Part shown: positions 60,884-64,000 of the stretch, one piece after another
Layout: the number at the start of each line of letters is the position of its first letter
How positions within the stretch are numbered: the stretch's first letter is position 1
DNA from: Styela clava
Taxonomy: Eukaryota; Chordata; Ascidiacea; Stolidobranchia; Styelidae
Length of the DNA: 64,000 bases
Direction of reading: 5' to 3'
Assembly: GCF_964204865.1 (NCBI RefSeq)
Contig: NC_135255.1
Coordinates: 6,229,135-6,293,134, forward strand
Notes under the pieces: generated by a model
Told to the model about the DNA's origin: nothing
Seen by the model: the letters and a program-made list of their open reading frames with translations, nothing else
Database searches by the model: none
Position numbers and translations under genes: made by a program

Positions 60884-63800
60884 ATGACCCCTCAGATGAA
60901 GTATGCTGGAAACGGGTCTACCGTATCTAACGGTCATCATTTGCGAAGTTACAAATTTCTAAAACTTGAACCGGCTATAGTTCGAAATATTCATCTGAAA
61001 CTTATCTTTGTAACTTTTGCAACTTTCTGCATTGGAGTTATTATCGGTTTTAATGTGAAGGATATAATGATACAGACTTGTGGTACGGCAACATCATCAA
61101 TAGTACACCAACCGATAAGAAGGGAAGTTCTCAAAGTTTCGAAACCGAAGTAAGAATAGCTTATAGTCAGTCTTAACAAAACGAAAATTGTGTTAACACC
61201 GACTAATCATTTTAACAAATAATGTACTTCCTTATTTCCCCAGAAACGAACGCATACCGTTCGAACAACTTCCAGAAAAATATCTGAAGAACATCCCGAT
61301 GCCACCACCAGCAAATTCATTTCCGTTGAGGTAAGAGTAACCACACAAAGCATATGCAGTGATACTGTCTCTAAAGTGAATAAATCGTGTTTTTATTTTA
61401 CTTGAATGCATTTTTTTTTCATATTATTCATAGAGTTGGATAACGACTAGGGCCGAGCATTTCGATTCGAATAGTAAATTATTCGAATTACTTCATACGA
61501 AAATTTCGAATCGCCGCCATCTAGGTTTTTTTCTGTCCGCAAAGGGTCGAGATGGATTCCAAACTTTTTTTTCATTAAAGCCATATTTTGACAATGCAAT
61601 TCTGACATATGACTCTTTTCTTCCTGATGAGTTATTGAAAAAACATGTTTCCTATTGTGTGTGAACGCTCAGCGAACTTCCTGAGTGATGGATTATATGT
61701 TTCCAGTAATTTATGTGTTAGGAGGACACATTACAATAAAAAAAGTCACATACAAATACACATCTTCCACGTATGCGAGATTCGATTCGAAGGAAATATT
61801 CGATTTGATTTTGAAATCATCAGTTATTTGAAAACAATTTTTCGGCATCTCAGCAGCGCAAAAGCAAATCGGTATTGGAAAAGGTTATTACCGGGTATGA
61901 AAAAAGTGGACATTTTAAACATAAGCCAACTTTTGCAACACGATTACAATTAGGAGTTGGGGTTTGTCGCTCAGTCTGTTTAGGTCTTGGTTTACAGGGG
62001 TTTTAATTCCAACTGAAGTTGTTTTAGACTGACTAATGGGGCGTTAGAATCTACTACTGGACAAAAGCCTACCGGTGGATTTAAAGAAAATAGATGCTTG
62101 AAAATATTCATGTAATGCAGCCTACGTCAAACTTCGCATAACTTCGGTGTTTGTGTTTGTAACCATTCCTTGAACAACTTTCTCAAAGAATGCAAGTTGT
62201 AAACATGTCGGATTTTTTATATTTACATTATACATATATTATATACGAGAACAAAATGAATAAATAGGTAATCACGGTTATGGTTATGGCTTAGTATATT
62301 ATGCTATTGTGAATTGCGAGTCTTCAACGCTTACTTCTCTGAAATAGCATAATAATTCAATTTAATGAAGATATAAATATGGAGGTTAGCATAACATGAC
62401 AAGAATGTTCTCTGCTATAAATTGTGAAGCTTTTTGTGAATATTCCTTACGCGTTTGCGTCGTTTATTGTTGAATCCCACACATTTTTGATTAGCTCTAC
62501 TCTTCTCCGAACACGACTAAGAAATAAGGTTTACTATTGATATTTTTAGACCATGGAAAATAACAGACATGATAAATGATTCTTCGGATGCAAATCCCCC
62601 GTTTTTCCTTACAATTCTGGTGAAATCTGCAGTTAGTTATGCAAGACGAAGATTTCAAATCCGACAGACGTGGGGATCAATGAAAAGTATAGAGGGCAAA
62701 AAGTGCGTTCTTTTATCATATCTTGTTTAAGGCAGAAAATACCTGTTATATATTGTTCTATATTATCCCACCCTAGCTATGGTAAGGAGAATATTAATTT
62801 CTACTGCATGAGCTGTATGGAGCCGCATACATTACATTATTTTTAACTGACTGCAAAGTATTATTGATTGGGTAGACTATATCTCTGAATCTACAATGAA
62901 AGGAAGACCTAATTATTGTTTATTAATAGTAAAAAAAAAAATTTTATTCAATATTTTCTTTAAATCCATATTTAGGCTAAAAATTGAACTCGCATTAGCA
63001 TACATTATCCGATTGTATATTTTTTTTATACAATTGTTATTTAATTATTTCCCTAATCGCTTTTTATTACAAACATTCGAATCTAAATTGTATCATCCTT
63101 TTTATAGGATTGCTGTGATTTTCGTTATCGGGTTGGCAACTTCGAAAATACAACAAGAATTTTTAGAAAAAGAAAATAAATTATACGGAGACATCGTTCA
63201 AGGAGACATAAAAGATACATATCGAAATTTACCTTTAAAGGTAAAGTAGTTTATCTTCTATATACATCTGCGACCCCTCAGGGGAAAATTGCGTGGCCTG
63301 CGGAGACGTGCCAATTTTGAATATTGTGCGGCCCGAAACGAGTTTTCAACTTAATTTGGCGATAGCCGATACCTGAGTCCAATTTCTTATCTATGCCTAT
63401 GACGTCACAATGCCTCAACAGCTACCTTGTGCAAACAACGCATGTCATAAAATCAGTAACCAAAGTATATTTGTGCCTGAAACTACTAGAAAGCCTATGT
63501 TAAATAAAGGTGCGGCCCGAGTTTTTACCCAGCTATTTGTATCTGGCCCTCCTGTATTAAAGGTTGCACACCCCTGGCATACACAATCAACTCCCATGAC
63601 CACTGCTCTGATAAGATAGTGGTTTCTAATCTATTACTAACTGTCATCTGAGAAATACGGTCCCAGCCTTCGCTGCATGCATTATTTTTGTTTGTTTTCA
63701 TTAAAAAAAAAATAATTCTGTTTATAATCGACTCGTTTTAATCTGAAGTATTTTTTAATATTTTTTTTCAAGGTACTTTCCGGTTACCAGTATATTGTTG

Positions 63801-64000
63801 AACATTTTGGTAACGCCAGCGAATACTACGTTTCTACGGACGATGATTGTTTTATCAACATTCCAAATACATACGAGTATTTTACCGATCTTGATCCGGC
63901 TAAAAGAAATGCTGCTCATTGTGGATACATTTATTCTGCTCGGTCGTCTCGTATATCGTAAGTATAATATATATAACCTGGTGCTGGATTAATTTCAAAC
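60884..64000 (+). CDS. GT31 beta-3-glycosyltransferase with intact DDD (gene B), partial at right edge
   Basis: Five exons visible: 60884-61149, 61244-61330, 62550-62702, 63108-63240, 63773-63957, with phases 2, 2, 2, 0, 2; the gene continues past the window (274 codons seen). Type II topology with a membrane segment at about 38-57. Family motifs: ARRRFQIRQTWGSM (exon 3), VIFVIG, YGDIVQGDIKDTYRNLPLK (exon 4), and the metal-binding D236-D237-D238 in STDDDCFINIPN (exon 5), followed by HCG. This is the standard beta-3-galactosyltransferase/GlcNAc-transferase pattern: Golgi enzyme, UDP-sugar donor, Mn2+ dependent. Exon lengths 87 and 133 are identical to those of gene A; 153 and 185 nearly so. 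The two are paralogues. Acceptor and linkage cannot be told from sequence, and the EDV motif lies beyond the window. Confidence 0.92.
63277..63577. mobile_element. hAT-like element remnant
   Basis: The right end GGTTGCACACCCCTG reads as CAGGGGTGTGCAACC on the minus strand, a hAT-type terminus, with GGCCAGATAC and TCGGGCCGCACC next to it. The left side begins CAGGGGAAAATTGCGTGGCC. No target duplication found. In GT31 gene B intron 4. Confidence 0.55.

Noticed and set aside
1-64000. Bacterial-type systems (CRISPR, operons, phage or defence genes)
   Set aside because: Intron-rich animal genes throughout; no CRISPR-like arrays or bacterial gene order.

Overview
This is eukaryotic nuclear DNA. 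It is AT-rich, its genes are split by short introns with ordinary GT..AG borders, and it is crowded with short DNA transposons and dispersed repeats. The proteins match animal, especially deuterostome, families (CEBPZ, UBE2Z, XRRA1, a GT29 sialyltransferase, GT31 glycosyltransferases). Gene density (about eight genes in 64 kb) and base composition suggest a small-genome invertebrate chordate such as an ascidian tunicate. That placement is inference from gene content, not a species identification.

Layout, left to right. 1-5654: no recognised gene. 5655-9930 (minus): 5' part of a gene for a protein with a single GLI-like C2H2 zinc finger; the 3' end is uncertain. 12019-30023 (minus): complete 19-exon CEBPZ (Noc1/Mak21 family, ribosome biogenesis), assembled here with consistent splice phases to 1066 aa. 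32402-33190 (minus): UBE2Z, the UBA6-specific ubiquitin-conjugating enzyme, in one large exon. 35600-36731 (plus): a three-exon gene for an 80-aa protein with an RFX X-box just upstream, which suggests a ciliary or sperm role. 40792-41730 (plus): an intronless ST6GalNAc-type sialyltransferase. 43995-50063 (plus): a seven-exon GT31 (beta-3-galactosyltransferase-like) gene that has lost its DxD motif. 52411-54588 (minus): XRRA1 in one exon. 60884-end (plus): a second GT31 gene with an intact DDD, cut by the window edge.

The right-hand third therefore holds a glycosyltransferase neighbourhood: one GT29 and two GT31 genes. The GT31 genes share exon phases and nearly all exon lengths, so they are a tandem duplication with XRRA1 between them on the other strand. 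One copy keeps the metal-binding motif and the other has lost it while keeping a full open frame.

Mobile DNA fills introns and spacers. There are several hAT-like non-autonomous elements with 8-bp (one-mismatch) target duplications, a four-copy TA-flanked MITE family, a foldback element, and a dispersed SINE-like repeat with roughly ten copies. A different repeat of about 225 bp lies just upstream of both UBE2Z and XRRA1 in the same relative orientation. Exon borders were placed by eye from splice sites, reading frame and family similarity; no alignment or transcript data were available.
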